A stretch of DNA of 64,000 nucleotides. Source: Hydrogenophaga sp. (GTDB lineage Bacteria; Pseudomonadota; Gammaproteobacteria; Burkholderiales; Burkholderiaceae_C). This document shows, piece by piece, positions 15,062-26,900 of the stretch. Location of the stretch: positions 60,331 to 124,330 of the forward strand of contig JAURYH010000044.1 of the NCBI GenBank assembly GCA_030653975.1, given 5' to 3'. The number at the start of each line of letters is the position of its first letter. The stretch's first letter is position 1. The translations under genes were made by a program, and so were the position numbers. The notes below the pieces were generated by a model that searched no databases, was not told the origin of the DNA, and saw only the letters and a program-made list of their open reading frames with translations.

Positions 15062-17077
15062 ATGACAGCTGTCAACTTCAAAGTGTTCCGCGGCCATGTG
15101 CCGCGCATAAGTCGGCGCCTGCTGTCGCCCAACTATGCGCAGCGCGCTGTCAATTGCAAACTCAATTCTGGCGCCCTGGATCCGCTTGGTGGTTTGCTTC
15201 CAGTGGCCACGATCGGGCATGAGATCCAGACCATCGCCCGCTACCGCAAGTTTGACGACGCGGAGGCCAACGACATCTGGCTGGCATTCACCGGCTTTGC
15301 CGATGTGGTTCGCTCGCCGCTGGCGAACGACGAGGAAGGTCGAATCTACTGGAGCTGCGACGACCATGAGCCGCGGTCGGCCACCTACGCCCAGGCGACG
15401 TCTGCATCGCCGTTTCCGGCTGCCTGGTATGCCCTGGGGTTGCCGCTGCCGACCATGCAGCCAGTCATCGCATCTGTCACCGGCGGCGCGGAACCGGTGG
15501 AGAGTCGAAGTTACGCGATCACGTTCGCGGCCACCACAGGAGAGGAGTCCGGGCCTTCGCCGGCATCCGCCATCTTTTCTGGCAATGTTGATGGGACGTG
15601 GAACCTGACGGATCTGCAGACGGCGCCGCCAAACAACGGATCGATCTCTGCGGCACTGGTGCTGTCAAACGGCCGCGTCCGACTGACGCTCAACACGGTC
15701 TTCGGCCTTGCTGCCTACGACACCATCACGGTGGCTGGCGTGGTCGGCATGACCGACCTGAATAAGTCGCTGCGCATCGTCAAGGTGCTGCCAACGACCA
15801 ACCAGATCGAAGTGGTGTTGCCCACGGCACAAACTTACACATCGGCGGGTGCCTGGGCGCGCAACGCCGCCCTCAACACATCGGGTATGGTCAAGCGCAT
15901 CTACCGGACTGCCGGCACCGGAGGACAGTACCTGTACGTGGACGAGGTGCCTGTTGCCACCACCACCTACGATGATTCCAAGCCCAGCACCGACCTGGGT
16001 GAGCTCATGCCTACAGCCGGTGGGCTTCCGCCGCCAAAAAATCTGACCAGCCTGGGATCGCTTCCCAACGGCTGCCTGTTTGGCATCACGGAGAACGAGC
16101 TGTGCCTGTCAGAGCCCTATATGCCGTACAACTGGCCGCTGTCCAACCGCTACGCGTTCAGCGGGAAGGCCGTGCGCGCCATGCCGGCTGGCGACTCGGT
16201 AGTGGTCCTCACGCAGAGCTTCCCTGTCATGTACGCGGGAGCAGACCCATCAGCCATGTCGCCTATGCTGATGGAGACCTATGCGCCATGCGCATCGGCG
16301 CGCGGCGCGGTCAATGTCGGTGGCGGCGTGCTCTACCCGAGTTACGACGGGTTGTGGCTGGCGGCTCCTGGGGCTGTCAGCAAGTTCACCGAAAGGCTGT
16401 ATCGCGAGGATGAGTGGAAGAAGTTGCGGCCAGAGACTTTCCGCGGCGTGTTCCACGATGGTCTTTACTACGCATCCTATGAGCACGATGACGGCCGCCG
16501 GGTCTTTGCCCTGGACATTGGCGAGTCGGACAGTGCGGTCGAGATTCTGGAGTCGCCAACGGCGATGCTCTCCAATGAGCTGGATGGCGAGCTGTACATC
16601 GCCAAGGGCGGCCGCATTCTGCGCTGGGATGCTGACCCAGGGTCTGCTTATATGGCGGACTGGGTCAGCATGGATGTGCAGCTTGGACAGCCGACCAATT
16701 TCTCGGTCGCCCAGGTGCACGCCGATTTCTTCGAGATCGTGCCGCCCGATACTGAGTTCATTGCGCAAGACCAGGCGCTGATGCTGGCAGGGGCCGATGC
16801 GGTCAACGGCCACATGCTGGGCCTGGAATTCAACTTGATCGAGGTCAACGGCAGCCTGTTGATACCGCCCAGGCGGCAGACATCGAAAAAGGTCACGTTC
16901 ACGCTCTGGTACGACCGGGAGCTGATTTATTCGACAGAGGTCACCAGTGAGATGCCATTCGTACTTCCGGCTGGCATCAAGGGTGAGGTGGTCAATATCG
17001 GCATCTCAGGCTCCGTGCGTGTGCACAGCATGACGATCGCCCAGTCAACTGCCGAGCTGCGGGAGGCCAGTCAATGA
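15062..17077 (+). CDS. Large tail protein, nozzle-like beta-propeller
   Basis: A 671-residue, almost entirely beta-strand protein with repeated blade-like units (for example NGCLFGITENELCLSEPYMP, GGGVLYPSYDGLWLAAPGAV, FHDGLYYASYEHDDGRRVFA) and an Ig-like insert at ~145-290. This pattern resembles the beta-propeller tail nozzles of podoviruses (T7 gp12 and P22 gp10 types), which close the tail channel. The start is ATG 15062, 10 bases after the lipoprotein stop. Its stop overlaps the next start. The family call is from strand pattern and context only. Confidence 0.55.
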   Translation: MTAVNFKVFRGHVPRISRRLLSPNYAQRAVNCKLNSGALDPLGGLLPVATIGHEIQTIARYRKFDDAEANDIWLAFTGFADVVRSPLANDEEGRIYWSCDDHEPRSATYAQATSASPFPAAWYALGLPLPTMQPVIASVTGGAEPVESRSYAITFAATTGEESGPSPASAIFSGNVDGTWNLTDLQTAPPNNGSISAALVLSNGRVRLTLNTVFGLAAYDTITVAGVVGMTDLNKSLRIVKVLPTTNQIEVVLPTAQTYTSAGAWARNAALNTSGMVKRIYRTAGTGGQYLYVDEVPVATTTYDDSKPSTDLGELMPTAGGLPPPKNLTSLGSLPNGCLFGITENELCLSEPYMPYNWPLSNRYAFSGKAVRAMPAGDSVVVLTQSFPVMYAGADPSAMSPMLMETYAPCASARGAVNVGGGVLYPSYDGLWLAAPGAVSKFTERLYREDEWKKLRPETFRGVFHDGLYYASYEHDDGRRVFALDIGESDSAVEILESPTAMLSNELDGELYIAKGGRILRWDADPGSAYMADWVSMDVQLGQPTNFSVAQVHADFFEIVPPDTEFIAQDQALMLAGADAVNGHMLGLEFNLIEVNGSLLIPPRRQTSKKVTFTLWYDRELIYSTEVTSEMPFVLPAGIKGEVVNIGISGSVRVHSMTIAQSTAELREASQ

Positions 17078-17274
17078 GCCGGGGGGCCATCCCGCTGGTG
17101 CGGACAGGGCAGCCGGCGTTGGACAACTCGCTGCTGATCATGAAGCAGCACCTGGACCGCATGACCGGAAGCGCGCGCGACTCGCGGCCCATTGGTCGCC
17201 TCGGACCTGACCCCACCAATGCCGAGATCGCCATTTTCCTGAATCGGCTGGCAGATCTTTTGGGCGCAAGGTAA
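17074..17274 (+). CDS. Small tail-associated protein, unknown
   Basis: A 66-residue protein overlapping the tail protein stop by 4 bases (ATGA). A C-terminal helix (NAEIAIFLNRLADLLGAR) is the only clear structure. The tight overlap suggests it works with the tail protein. Transcription probably ends at the terminator 90 bases downstream. Confidence 0.55.
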   Translation: MSRGAIPLVRTGQPALDNSLLIMKQHLDRMTGSARDSRPIGRLGPDPTNAEIAIFLNRLADLLGAR

Positions 17275-17363
17275 AATAGAGGCAGCAATAGAGTCGGACA
17301 GACAGACCCGATACAAAAACAAGCGGCACTCCTGGTGGAGTCGCTCGCCTCAGAATTCCGCAC

Positions 17364-17399
17364 AAAGCCCCTGGTCACACCGCCAGGGGCTTTTTCTTT
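17364..17399 (+). terminator. Rho-independent terminator
   Basis: AAAGCCCCTGG (17364-17374) pairs perfectly with CCAGGGGCTTT (17383-17393), loop TCACACCG, T-run 17391-17395. It separates the tail and lysis block from the ejection-protein block. Confidence 0.9.
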
Positions 17400-17453
17400 G
17401 CGCGTGCGGCGCCCATGGCCATCTCATGGATGGCAGCCTGAGGGCAAAAAATC

Positions 17454-18104
17454 ATGAATCCAGAAGCCCTTCGGCTGGGGGTCGACGACCTCCAGCAGAC
17501 ACAACACGCTACGCACGAGATTGCCGAGGAGGTGCTGAGCCTACCAGTAATCCAGGCCGGTCAGGAGCAGATCACCGCGGTGCGTGAGATCCTGGCCAGC
17601 AGCCTGGGCAGGGTCATCGACCCAGAGTTGGCCACGGCCATTGAGCTGGCAGCCACGCGATCTACTCCGCTGCGCACCAAGGTGGATCGGCTGACGGCCA
17701 TCATGGAAACCATGCCTCAGGCGGACGTCGAGTTCCGGCACCACTTTGCGCCCGGCGTCTTCATCCGCGAGGCGGTCATCCTGAAAGGGATCGTGGCCAC
17801 AGGCGCTGAGCACAAGGTCGAGAACCTGATCATCATCTCCAAGGGGCACCTTCTGGTGGCCACGGCTGATGGGTTTGTCGAGGCGCGGGCTGGCGATGTG
17901 GTTCGATGCCTTCCGGGCACAACCAACGCCGTGCATGCACGGGAGGACTCGCAGTGGTCCAACGTCTGGGCCAATCCTGATGACGAGCGCGACCTGAATG
18001 CATTGATCCCGCGCTACTTCGATGCCGAGGCAGATGAGCTGGCGGGCGGCAAAAACAACCGACAACTTTTGATGTCTGGCAAAGCCAGCAAGGAGCTGAT
18101 ATGA
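17454..18104 (+). CDS. Phage cupin-like protein
   Basis: A 216-residue protein. Residues ~1-90 are helical with TRSTPLRTKVDRLTAIMETM. Residues ~95-175 look like a single cupin barrel, with GAEHKVENLIIISKGHLLV and AGDVVRCLPGTTNAVHA giving candidate metal-binding His residues. The gene opens the ejection-protein block after a terminator and overlaps the next gene by 4 bases. A structural barrel within the virion is as likely as an enzyme. Confidence 0.5.
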   Translation: MNPEALRLGVDDLQQTQHATHEIAEEVLSLPVIQAGQEQITAVREILASSLGRVIDPELATAIELAATRSTPLRTKVDRLTAIMETMPQADVEFRHHFAPGVFIREAVILKGIVATGAEHKVENLIIISKGHLLVATADGFVEARAGDVVRCLPGTTNAVHAREDSQWSNVWANPDDERDLNALIPRYFDAEADELAGGKNNRQLLMSGKASKELI

Positions 18105-19072
18105 GTGGAATCTTGGTGGCCACAGGGATTGGTGCATTAACCACCATCTACTCTGTGGACCAGGCCAGAAAGGCCAACAAGAAAGGCGTTGAGGCCGGAC
18201 TGTCCGCCGCCGAAATGGAGCGCCAGACGGCAACCGACACGCTGAACTACTACAGGGAGCGCGACAGTCAGTCGTTCGCTCTGCAGGCCGCCGCCAACGC
18301 CATTGCTGGCCAGGTCGCCAACTCCCAGGTGGCGCTGATGGACCAGCAGCGCCAGATCTCTGGTGAGCTGCATACGCGTACCAAGGATGTGTTCTGGCCA
18401 CTGGAAGACCAGATCATCAAGGAGGCCAAGGAGTACGACACGCCGGAGCGCCAGGAGCGCGAGGCCGGCAAGGCGATGGCTGATGTTGAGTCCCAGCTCA
18501 GTTTGCAGCGCCAGGCCAGCAACCGTGGACTCATGCGCCTGGGGGTGAACCCGAACAGCGCCAAGTTCGGCCTGGAGCAAAACATGATGTCGCTGGGCGA
18601 GGGTAGCGCGAAGGCCGCCGCCGGCAACGCAGCGCGCAGCAACATCGAAGCCACCGGCTGGGCGCGCCGATTCGATGCCGCCGGCCTGGGCCGCAACCTT
18701 CCAACAACCCAGGTGGCTGCAGCCAACTCGGCCACAGCAGCAGGCAATGGGGCCATGAACGCCGCCTACGCGCCTGTCAACGCGGCCAATACCCAGACCC
18801 AGCTCATGGGAGGCGCACTGTCTCAATACGGTGTCGGCATGAGCAACGCCAACCGGCTGATCACACAGAGCTACGGCAACCAGGCGGACATGTGGGGCGG
18901 CGCAGCCAGTGGCCTGGCCAGCCTGAGTGGCTCTCTGATGGGGCGCTACACGGCGAACAATCAAGGCAGCGGAAGCTCGGGCCTCACCAATTTCGGCAAC
19001 ACGTCATCGGGGTCATCGTCCGTCCTTGGCGCTCCTGCGACGCAGTCGTACAACGATCTTTACCTGGCATAA
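18101..19072 (+). CDS. Probable internal virion (ejection) protein
   Basis: A 323-residue Ala/Gly/Asn/Gln-rich protein. A hydrophobic N-terminal helix (GILVATGIGALTTIYSV) is followed by long amphipathic helices with few aromatic residues, then a Ser/Gly/Asn-rich tail. This is the usual look of podovirus internal core proteins that are ejected ahead of DNA. It sits directly before two larger proteins of the same kind. Confidence 0.6.
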   Translation: MSGILVATGIGALTTIYSVDQARKANKKGVEAGLSAAEMERQTATDTLNYYRERDSQSFALQAAANAIAGQVANSQVALMDQQRQISGELHTRTKDVFWPLEDQIIKEAKEYDTPERQEREAGKAMADVESQLSLQRQASNRGLMRLGVNPNSAKFGLEQNMMSLGEGSAKAAAGNAARSNIEATGWARRFDAAGLGRNLPTTQVAAANSATAAGNGAMNAAYAPVNAANTQTQLMGGALSQYGVGMSNANRLITQSYGNQADMWGGAASGLASLSGSLMGRYTANNQGSGSSGLTNFGNTSSGSSSVLGAPATQSYNDLYLA

Positions 19073-19074
19073 AC

Positions 19075-20940
19075 ATGAGCAACCCATACCTCTTCGGAGC
19101 CATTGGCGGCTTCGGCAATGCGTTCATGAAGTCCTTCGATGCCACCACCGAGAAGAATCGGCAAGTGGCCAACGAGGACCAGGAGCGCGCCTGGGTCGAT
19201 GAAAATCGCGGACGCAAGCGCAAGGAATGGGCGCTTGACGATCGCGTCCAGGATGAGACCAATGCAGGCGCTGCGCCGGGTGAGCTGGAGGAGTTTGAAG
19301 AGACCGGGGCAGAGAGCACGGACGAAGGGCCGACCCCGGCGTCGACCAAGAAATACCGCATCAAGGGCACCGACCAGGTGTTTAGCGACCAAGCCTCAGC
19401 CAGCGCCGGGCTCGGAAAATACAACGCACCAGTGCAGCGCCAGCTGAGGGCCGCCGACCGCGTTTCTGGCGTCGACTTCAGGCGCGGATTGGGTATGCGC
19501 CAGGAGGCTGTTGCAGCGCTGCAAAACGACAGCGCGCTCGACGACGCCACACAGAAGCAGATCGCATCGGTGGCCAATCGCGTCTTGGTTGAGTCTGTGC
19601 CATTCTCACCCAACTGGGGCGCCGCCGCAGCAGGCCACGTCAATACCATCGCGGGCCGAGAGATCGCCAAGGCGGTTCCGACTCAGGATGGAAATGGTTT
19701 TGTGTTGCGGGTGACCGGGGCGGATGGCCAGACGGTCAACGGCGGCCCTTACTCCAATGACGAGGCTGGCTGGACCAAGTACATCAGCACCTCGATGAAG
19801 CGCACGCCGAGCGAGCTGCTGGGCTACATCGATGCCACGCGCCAGGCGCAAGCCAGGCTGGATGCCAAGCGAGCCGACGAGGCTGCGGCCGACCAGAAGT
19901 GGGAGGACCGCCAGATCTTCACGGACAGCCTGCGCGACGACCGCAGGAACGATGGCGCCGGTGGATCTCGCAGCAGCAAGAAGAATGCAGCGCCGGCCGG
20001 CAGTACCAGCGACCCGCAAGTGGCTGCCGCGGCCGCCGCCGATGCCGTGACCGAGGCCAGCAAGAACGCCGACGGCGCGATGAAGCTCGGCCCTGATGCC
20101 CTCCTGGCTGCGCGCAAGAACGCCGAGGCCGTGATCCTGGCCAACCCAGGCATGAGCCCGAACCAGGCGGCATCCGTGGCGATCCAGATCACCCAGACGC
20201 CGGATGCCGTGCGCCCGCGCCTGGACAAGGACAGCGGCCGCATCGACGGCGTCTACACCGACCCGCAGAGCGGCAGCAAGGCCCGGGTGTACGCCTTCCC
20301 GCAGGCCCGCCTCACCGATGACGACCGCCTGGCGCTGCGCCAGGATGTGCGCGAGATGCGTGGCGAGATGGCGGCAGCCGACCCCACGATTGCCAGCCTG
20401 ATCGACAAGCTGGCGTTCGGAGACCAGCAGGCCGTCACACCGCTGACCAACCACCTGGTGCGCCTCAACATGGATGCGCTGCGCAAGCAGTACAAGGCCG
20501 CCGGCCGCGAGGTGCCGAGCGACCTGGATCTCAACCGCGTTGCATCGGCCCACGTCAAAAATGTGGCCATGCCCGAGGTGAACAACAAGGCTGCGGCCAT
20601 CCGCCAGTTCGGCGAGAAGCCACGCCAGGTGCGCACGAAGCCGGCCAGCCCGGCCAGTCCGTCGACCCAGGCTGCAGCAGACAACAACCCGCAGGCCAGC
20701 CGCATGTCCAGCGGCGGGCTGCAGCGCGTGGCAGATCCTGCGCCAGCTCGGCAAGCGGCCGTCACAAAGGTGCCGCAAGAAACGGCGCCCGCCAAGTCGC
20801 CTCAATCCATGGGTGACGACTTCGAGTCGCCCGGTGCCAAGCGAGCTCTGCAGGAGCGCATCCGCGCATCAGCATCCGGCGCCAGCCCGCTGACCCGCAT
20901 CGAAACCCTGCGCGCACGTCAACTCGGCTTCATCCAGTAA
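19075..20940 (+). CDS. Probable internal virion (ejection) protein, large
   Basis: A 621-residue protein starting MSNPYLFGAIGGFGNAFMKS at ATG 19075, 2 bases after the previous stop. The frame is open further upstream, but that overlaps the preceding gene. An acidic low-complexity stretch (~65-90) is followed by long helices, an Ala/Asp-rich coil (~310-345) and a Pro/Ala/Ser-rich disordered C-terminal 120 residues. Like the T7 gp14-16 group, such proteins line the internal core or trans-envelope channel. No enzyme motif is seen. Confidence 0.6.
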   Translation: MSNPYLFGAIGGFGNAFMKSFDATTEKNRQVANEDQERAWVDENRGRKRKEWALDDRVQDETNAGAAPGELEEFEETGAESTDEGPTPASTKKYRIKGTDQVFSDQASASAGLGKYNAPVQRQLRAADRVSGVDFRRGLGMRQEAVAALQNDSALDDATQKQIASVANRVLVESVPFSPNWGAAAAGHVNTIAGREIAKAVPTQDGNGFVLRVTGADGQTVNGGPYSNDEAGWTKYISTSMKRTPSELLGYIDATRQAQARLDAKRADEAAADQKWEDRQIFTDSLRDDRRNDGAGGSRSSKKNAAPAGSTSDPQVAAAAAADAVTEASKNADGAMKLGPDALLAARKNAEAVILANPGMSPNQAASVAIQITQTPDAVRPRLDKDSGRIDGVYTDPQSGSKARVYAFPQARLTDDDRLALRQDVREMRGEMAAADPTIASLIDKLAFGDQQAVTPLTNHLVRLNMDALRKQYKAAGREVPSDLDLNRVASAHVKNVAMPEVNNKAAAIRQFGEKPRQVRTKPASPASPSTQAAADNNPQASRMSSGGLQRVADPAPARQAAVTKVPQETAPAKSPQSMGDDFESPGAKRALQERIRASASGASPLTRIETLRARQLGFIQ

Positions 20941-20957
20941 AACAGAACAAACAGCAC

Positions 20958-23900
20958 ATGAGCAACCTGATCATCCAAGACCTGTCCGAAGTCGAGCAAC
21001 TGATTGATGCGCCGAGTGCGCCTGGAGCCGCGCCGCTGGCGCCGAGCCGTCGGCAAGGTGGCGTGGATTCTTTCGTGCAAGAGAACCTGCAGCTGGCGCA
21101 GCGGGTTGGCGGTCGCATCGGGGTGGAGCCGCATGTGCTGCTCGGTCAGTGGGGCTTGGAGACGGGCTGGGGCAAGAGCGTCATCCCGGGCACCAACAAC
21201 CTGGGCAACATCAAGGACTTCAGCGGCAAAGGCCCGTCCGCGCGCGACAACATGACGGGCTCGGTCGATGCCTACAAGAAGTTCGACACACCCGACGATT
21301 TCGCTGATGGCTTCTCGGGCCTGATCGAGCGCAAGTACCAGACCGCCATGGGCGCTGGCGGCAATTCGATGCGCTACTTCCATGCCCTGAAGAAGGTGGG
21401 TTACGCCGAAGATCCGAACTACATCGCCAAGGGCTCGGCTGCCGCCGCAATGGCCCAGCGCGCCATGAAAACGGCTGGTCTGTCAGCCGCCAGTGCGCCG
21501 GTTCAGACCGCCTCCTCGCGTGCGCCGCGCTACGCCGACCGCGCCGACTCGTCGGCTGATGCCAGCCAGGGTGGCTTCATCTCCGACCTGGGCACCGCCG
21601 TCAAGCAGGGTGTCGGCATGCTGTCGCGCAACATCCGCTCCAGCGGCAGCGCCGCACTGGGCAACCTGAGTGAGGTCGAGCTGCTGGCCGAGGCGCAAGC
21701 CGCTGCGGCAGAAAACGACCCGCAAGCCAAGAAGGCCTTGATGGCCGAGATCCAGTTGCGCAAGGAGGCCAACCCGGAATCCAAGGTGCTCACCGCCATC
21801 ACCGATGTGCTGGGTGCGGCTGTTGCCAACCCGGAAGGCACGCTGCAACTGGTGGCCGAGCAGGCCCCCAACACACTGGTGACCTTGGGCGGCGGCTGGG
21901 CTGGCGCCAAGGCTGGCGCGGTGGCTGGCGGCGCGCTCGGCTCCGTCGTCCCTGTGGTGGGCACGGCCGCTGGCGCTGCAGCTGGTGGCATCCTGGGCTT
22001 CCTGGGCGGCATGTTCCTGGGCAACGCACTGATCGAGACCGGCGCCAAGGCCATGGAGAAGGCTGTCGACGCCGAAGGCTTCACCGAGCAGGACCGCCAG
22101 GACGCGTTGCGCGAGGGTGCCACCAAGGCTGGCGTGATCACCGCGGTGGACGCCCTGACATTCAAACTGGGCGGCGCCGCTGCCAAGTTCATCAACCGCA
22201 GCGCCATCCAGGCCGGCGCGCGCGCCGAGGTCAAGGTGCTGGCCGATGCCGGCGTGGACATCAGCAATGGCCAGAGCATTGCCCGCGCCCTGGCGGCCGA
22301 TTCCAGCCTGCGCCAGGCCGCCACCAAGGCCGGGCAAGATGCCGCATCGGCTGCTGCCAGCCTGACCCAGCGTGCCGCCACCGCGGGCGGTGTGGTCGGC
22401 ATGGAGACCCTTGGCGAGGGTGGTGGCGAGTACCTGGGTGAACTGGCCGCCGACGGCGAGGCCGACCCCTACGACGCCGCGATCGAGGCTTTGGCCAGCT
22501 TCACGCAGAGCGCGCCCCAGGCGGCCGCTTCCATGACGTCGAGCCAGGGCAACGACATGAGCGTGCGTGGCATGCTCAAGGTCAAGGCCGACGCCGGCGG
22601 CGTGCTGTCGCGCGCGGCACTCGCCGGCCTGCCGGAAGATGCTGCCGATGAAGTGCCGGCAGGCGCACCAGTCGACCCCATCAGCGCCCGCGCCATCGAG
22701 ATCGAAACCCAGGTCCGCAACGAGGGCCTGCTCGAGCAGCTGCGCAACATCGGCCAGCCAGGCCGCACCACCACCGAATTCCTGGATGCCCTGGCGGTGG
22801 CCAAGAACCCAAAGATGGACCCCGTCGTCCGTCAGCAGGCGGTCGAGTCGCTGGACATGGCCATGGGCTGGATCCGCGACGGCGCCATGCCGGGCGATGC
22901 CGCGATCGTCCAGGAAGAATCTGTCGACGAGGCGCCCATCCCCGCCGATGCCGCCGACAACATCGCCGCGGCCGACATCGGTGGTGTGATCGAGCCCGCC
23001 GCAGAACCCAAAGCGCGCCGCCTGGTTGACCTGCCAAAGGTGGCCACGCCCGCCGGCAATGCGCCGGCCTCGCAGCGCCGCGAGATGACGCAGATCCAGG
23101 CCGCCGTTGAGGCTGGCTTCGACACCGTGGAGCGCCGCGCCGATGGCGTGTACCTGGTGCACAGCGGCAAGAACCAGGAGAGCAAACTTTCCGGCCTTGG
23201 CGCCATGGCGCGCGCACGCAAGCTCATCGCCGACGCCACGGACGCCCGTGCCCACGCATCGGCATCCAGCCCACTGAACGACCTGGAGCAGCCCACCGAG
23301 GCCCAGGCCAAGGCCGGCAACTACAAGAAGGGCGCCGCGCGCCTCAACGGCTTTGCGATCTCGATCGAGAACCCGCGCGAGTCCGTGCGCTCCGGCACCG
23401 CGCCGGACGGTACGAAGTGGGAGTCCAAGATGGCTCACCACTATGGCTACTTCCGGCGTACCACAGGGGCCGACAATGACCAGGTGGACGTCTTCATCGG
23501 CCCGCGCCCGGACCTGGACACCGTCTACGTGGTCGACCAGATCGACGGCGAGACCGGCGAGTTCGACGAACACAAGGTGATGATGGGCTTCAAGTCCATC
23601 GAAGACGCGCGCGCCGGCTACCTGGCCAACTACGAAAAAGGCTGGCAGGGCCTGGGCGCCATCACCGAGATGCCGCTGTCGGTTTTCCGCAAGTGGGTGC
23701 GCTCCGACGCCGCCAGGAAGCCCGCTTCGCAGTACGATCCAAGCTCTACAACCGGAGAGAGCAATGGACGAGATGACGCTGGAGCAGCAGGCGCAGGAGT
23801 GGGTGAGCAACTACATGGAGATGATGGAGGGCGCCAGGGGTTGGGTGAAGCTGATGAAGGAGGGGAAGGTGGGTCACGTCAGCATCAGAACACCGGAGCC

Positions 23901-26900
23901 ACCGGACGAGCTGGACGAGCCGCTGCGCAGCAGGGTGATCGAGTTGCTGACTCAGCGCGGCGAGATCGGAGTGAAGAGGATGTAGCCATCCGAGACCTGG
24001 CTGCCGCTGCTGCCAAGCAAGGTCGACGAGTCAAAATCGATGCCGCAGACCCTGGCGACCATCGCGTCCAGGCAGCGCATAACCTGTTTGATGCATTCGA
24101 GCGCCTGACCGGTCATCGCGCAATTCCCGTGGTTGCCACCGGTCTCCATGCATTTGATGGTGTGCAGCATGGCAAATACACGTTCGTCAACATCGATCGC
24201 CCGGTCCAGAGCCTGGCCTGGACCATTGGCCACGAATTCAAGCACCTGTCCGAGCGTCTGCCCGGCCTGGCCAAGCTGTACAACCGCATCTGGGATCTGA
24301 TCCCGGTCTCGGCCAAAGCCAAGTATCTTGTTTATCTGCACGAGACCAACCAGGCATCGACCGATCAGCTGAGCCAGGCCACGCCGGATGACCTCGCTCT
24401 GCTCAAAGAGGAGATGGTCGCCGACTTCATGGGTCAGCGCTTCAATGACAAAGCTTGGCTGCAGCAGCTGGCGCATCAGAAGCCCGCCCTGTTCGGCGAC
24501 TTCGTTCGCGACTGGGTGAAGGCGCTCAACGCGCTGATCGGCCACCTGCAAGCAATGCTTGGTCGGAACGGCGGCAGCGGCAACGCCACCAAAGACATCG
24601 ACGCCCTGATGGCGGGCTACATCGCCCAGCTCGAAGAGGCCAAGCAGATCGCCTTCGAGGTGGCTGTTGCCTGGGCAGAGCGTCATCCGAAGCTGGCCAA
24701 AGAGGCTGACGTTGCCGCGCGCACGGACGGCGTGCAGCTCAGCGCTCGCGCAGAGACTGTCAAGGTCTACGAGGACCGGATCGATGCGATTTTCGCTGGC
24801 GACCAGGCCAACCGTATCGGCGCCAGGATTCTGGACCGCTCCGACATGTTGGACATGCTTGGGCTCGGTGATCAGCCCATCCTGATCGCCGAGGGCAAAG
24901 TCATCGCCGGGATGGACAACCATCCGCGCATGACGGCGGACGTCTGGAAAAAGATCCCTGGATGGCTGGACAACCCTGCTGCCGTTTTCGATAGCGACAC
25001 GGTGGATGGCCGTCTGGTGTTCATTGCGCCAGAGCTGCTGAATGGCCTGCCGGTGCGCATGATCGTTGAGGCTTCTCCGGAGCTCGACGGCCTGAGTGTC
25101 AGCCTCATGGTGAACGCCTACGACGCCCCAGGCCGCGCGCCGTGGATGCGATGGGCCGAGAGCGGGCTAACGCGCTACATCGACAAAAAGAAGCTCCCCG
25201 CGATTCTTGCCCCGTCTGGACTGCAATTGACCAGGGTCGAACAAGAAGCGCGGGGAGCGGGACGAATTCTAACCGAGAAAAACCTTTCTGGCTACCGCCG
25301 TTCGGCGGGCGACGCCAAGTTCAGCGCCCGCGACGAGTTCCCATCCCTGGACCCCGACTTCCTGGATGGCGAACTCGAAGCCCTGCTGCAGGCCGAGCTT
25401 GAGGCCGAGCTGGACGGCAACGGCAGCGCGACCCAGATGCCGGCAGCGGCCGATCTGAGGGACGCCGGCCTGCTGGCCGAAGACGCCTTCCAGGAGCTGT
25501 CCTGGCAAGACGAAGGCGCCACCGGTTACCAGCTCACCACCCGCATCCCCGACCTGTACCGTGAAGGCAAGACGGCCCGCATCGACATGGAGCAGGCGGG
25601 AGGCGACGGCCTGTGGCGCGCCGACATGCCAACCACCTGGTTCGGACCCGGAGCCGACGAAGCTGACGGCTACGCGCCGATGCAGGACGTGCAGGATTTC
25701 GTGCGCCGCCAGGTGGCCGCCGTGACGCTGCACAAGAACGGCTTCGACCTGCTGTCGGCCGCACCCAAGGCTGCGGTGCGCAAGGCGGTCGATGGCTGGA
25801 AGACCGCCAGCGAACTCGACAACGTGCGCGCCTACAAGCGCCCGAGCGCCAAGGCCACCACGCTCAAAGACATCGCCCACGAGATGGGTCTGGACGAGAA
25901 GTACGACGTCTCGATCGTCATCGACACCCCGTACCCGGGACAAACCGTCTACAACATCGGCTTCAACAGCAAGACCAGCGAGAAGCGCTACGGCGCGCTG
26001 CTGACCTTGATCAGCGACGACGGCCCCAAACGCCTGGAGGTCAACACCATCGAACTCGGCCGCAGCGGCATGGGCGGCGCGGTGTACCAACTGGTGTCGG
26101 AGTTCGCCGCACGGCGCAACATCCCGCTGCACGCCGAGAGCTCGGTCAGCGCCGTGAACAGCTACCGCCGCACCGAGCAGATGCTCTCGGCCGCGCTGCG
26201 CACCGGCAAGTCCAACGCCATGGTCCCGCACAAGACCCAGCGCGTGTACGGTTTCAACGACAAGGCCACCACCATCGAGCAGCACGACGACAACCTGTCG
26301 CGCCTGGTGCTGGCCACGCTGCGCAACGCCTTCGAGCTGGCGCCCGAGGTGATGGACCTGCAGTACCACCCGCAGACCGGCCTGTTCACCCTGGCCGACG
26401 GATCGGATGCCGAGCGCCTGGTGTCGGAGATCCTGTCGCGCGTGGAAACCCGCGCCCTGGGCCTGGGCCGCTCGCAGCTGGCGCGCGCCGCGATGACGCG
26501 CGAGATGATGGCCGGCAAGCTCAAAGCCGACCAGATCGAGTCCTTCGCCGCGCCGGTGCTTTACAGCGCTCGCGAAGCGCTGGCCGCCGAGTACCAGGCG
26601 GTGGTCGACCAGCACATGGGAAAACCCAGCTGGATGAAGGCGCCCAACGGCCAGGCCACGAAGCTCACCGAGCGCCAGTGGGTGCAGGTGCGAACCGAGT
26701 CGTTCAAGAAATGGTTCGGCGACTGGGAGTCCTTCGCCACCAAAGAAGGCGGCGTCTGGACCGATGGCGACGGCGCTGTCTCCAAGGCGGTGCACAAGGA
26801 CACTGGCGAACCCCTGGTGGTCTACCACGGCACCGACAAAGGTGGCTTCATGGCGTTCAAGAGCGCCGGTGGCCAGCAACGCGGCGACCTGGGCATCTTC

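Noticed and set aside
21483..23810. 775-codon minus-strand open frame
   Set aside because: Same GC-driven antisense effect over the N-terminal modules of the giant gene.
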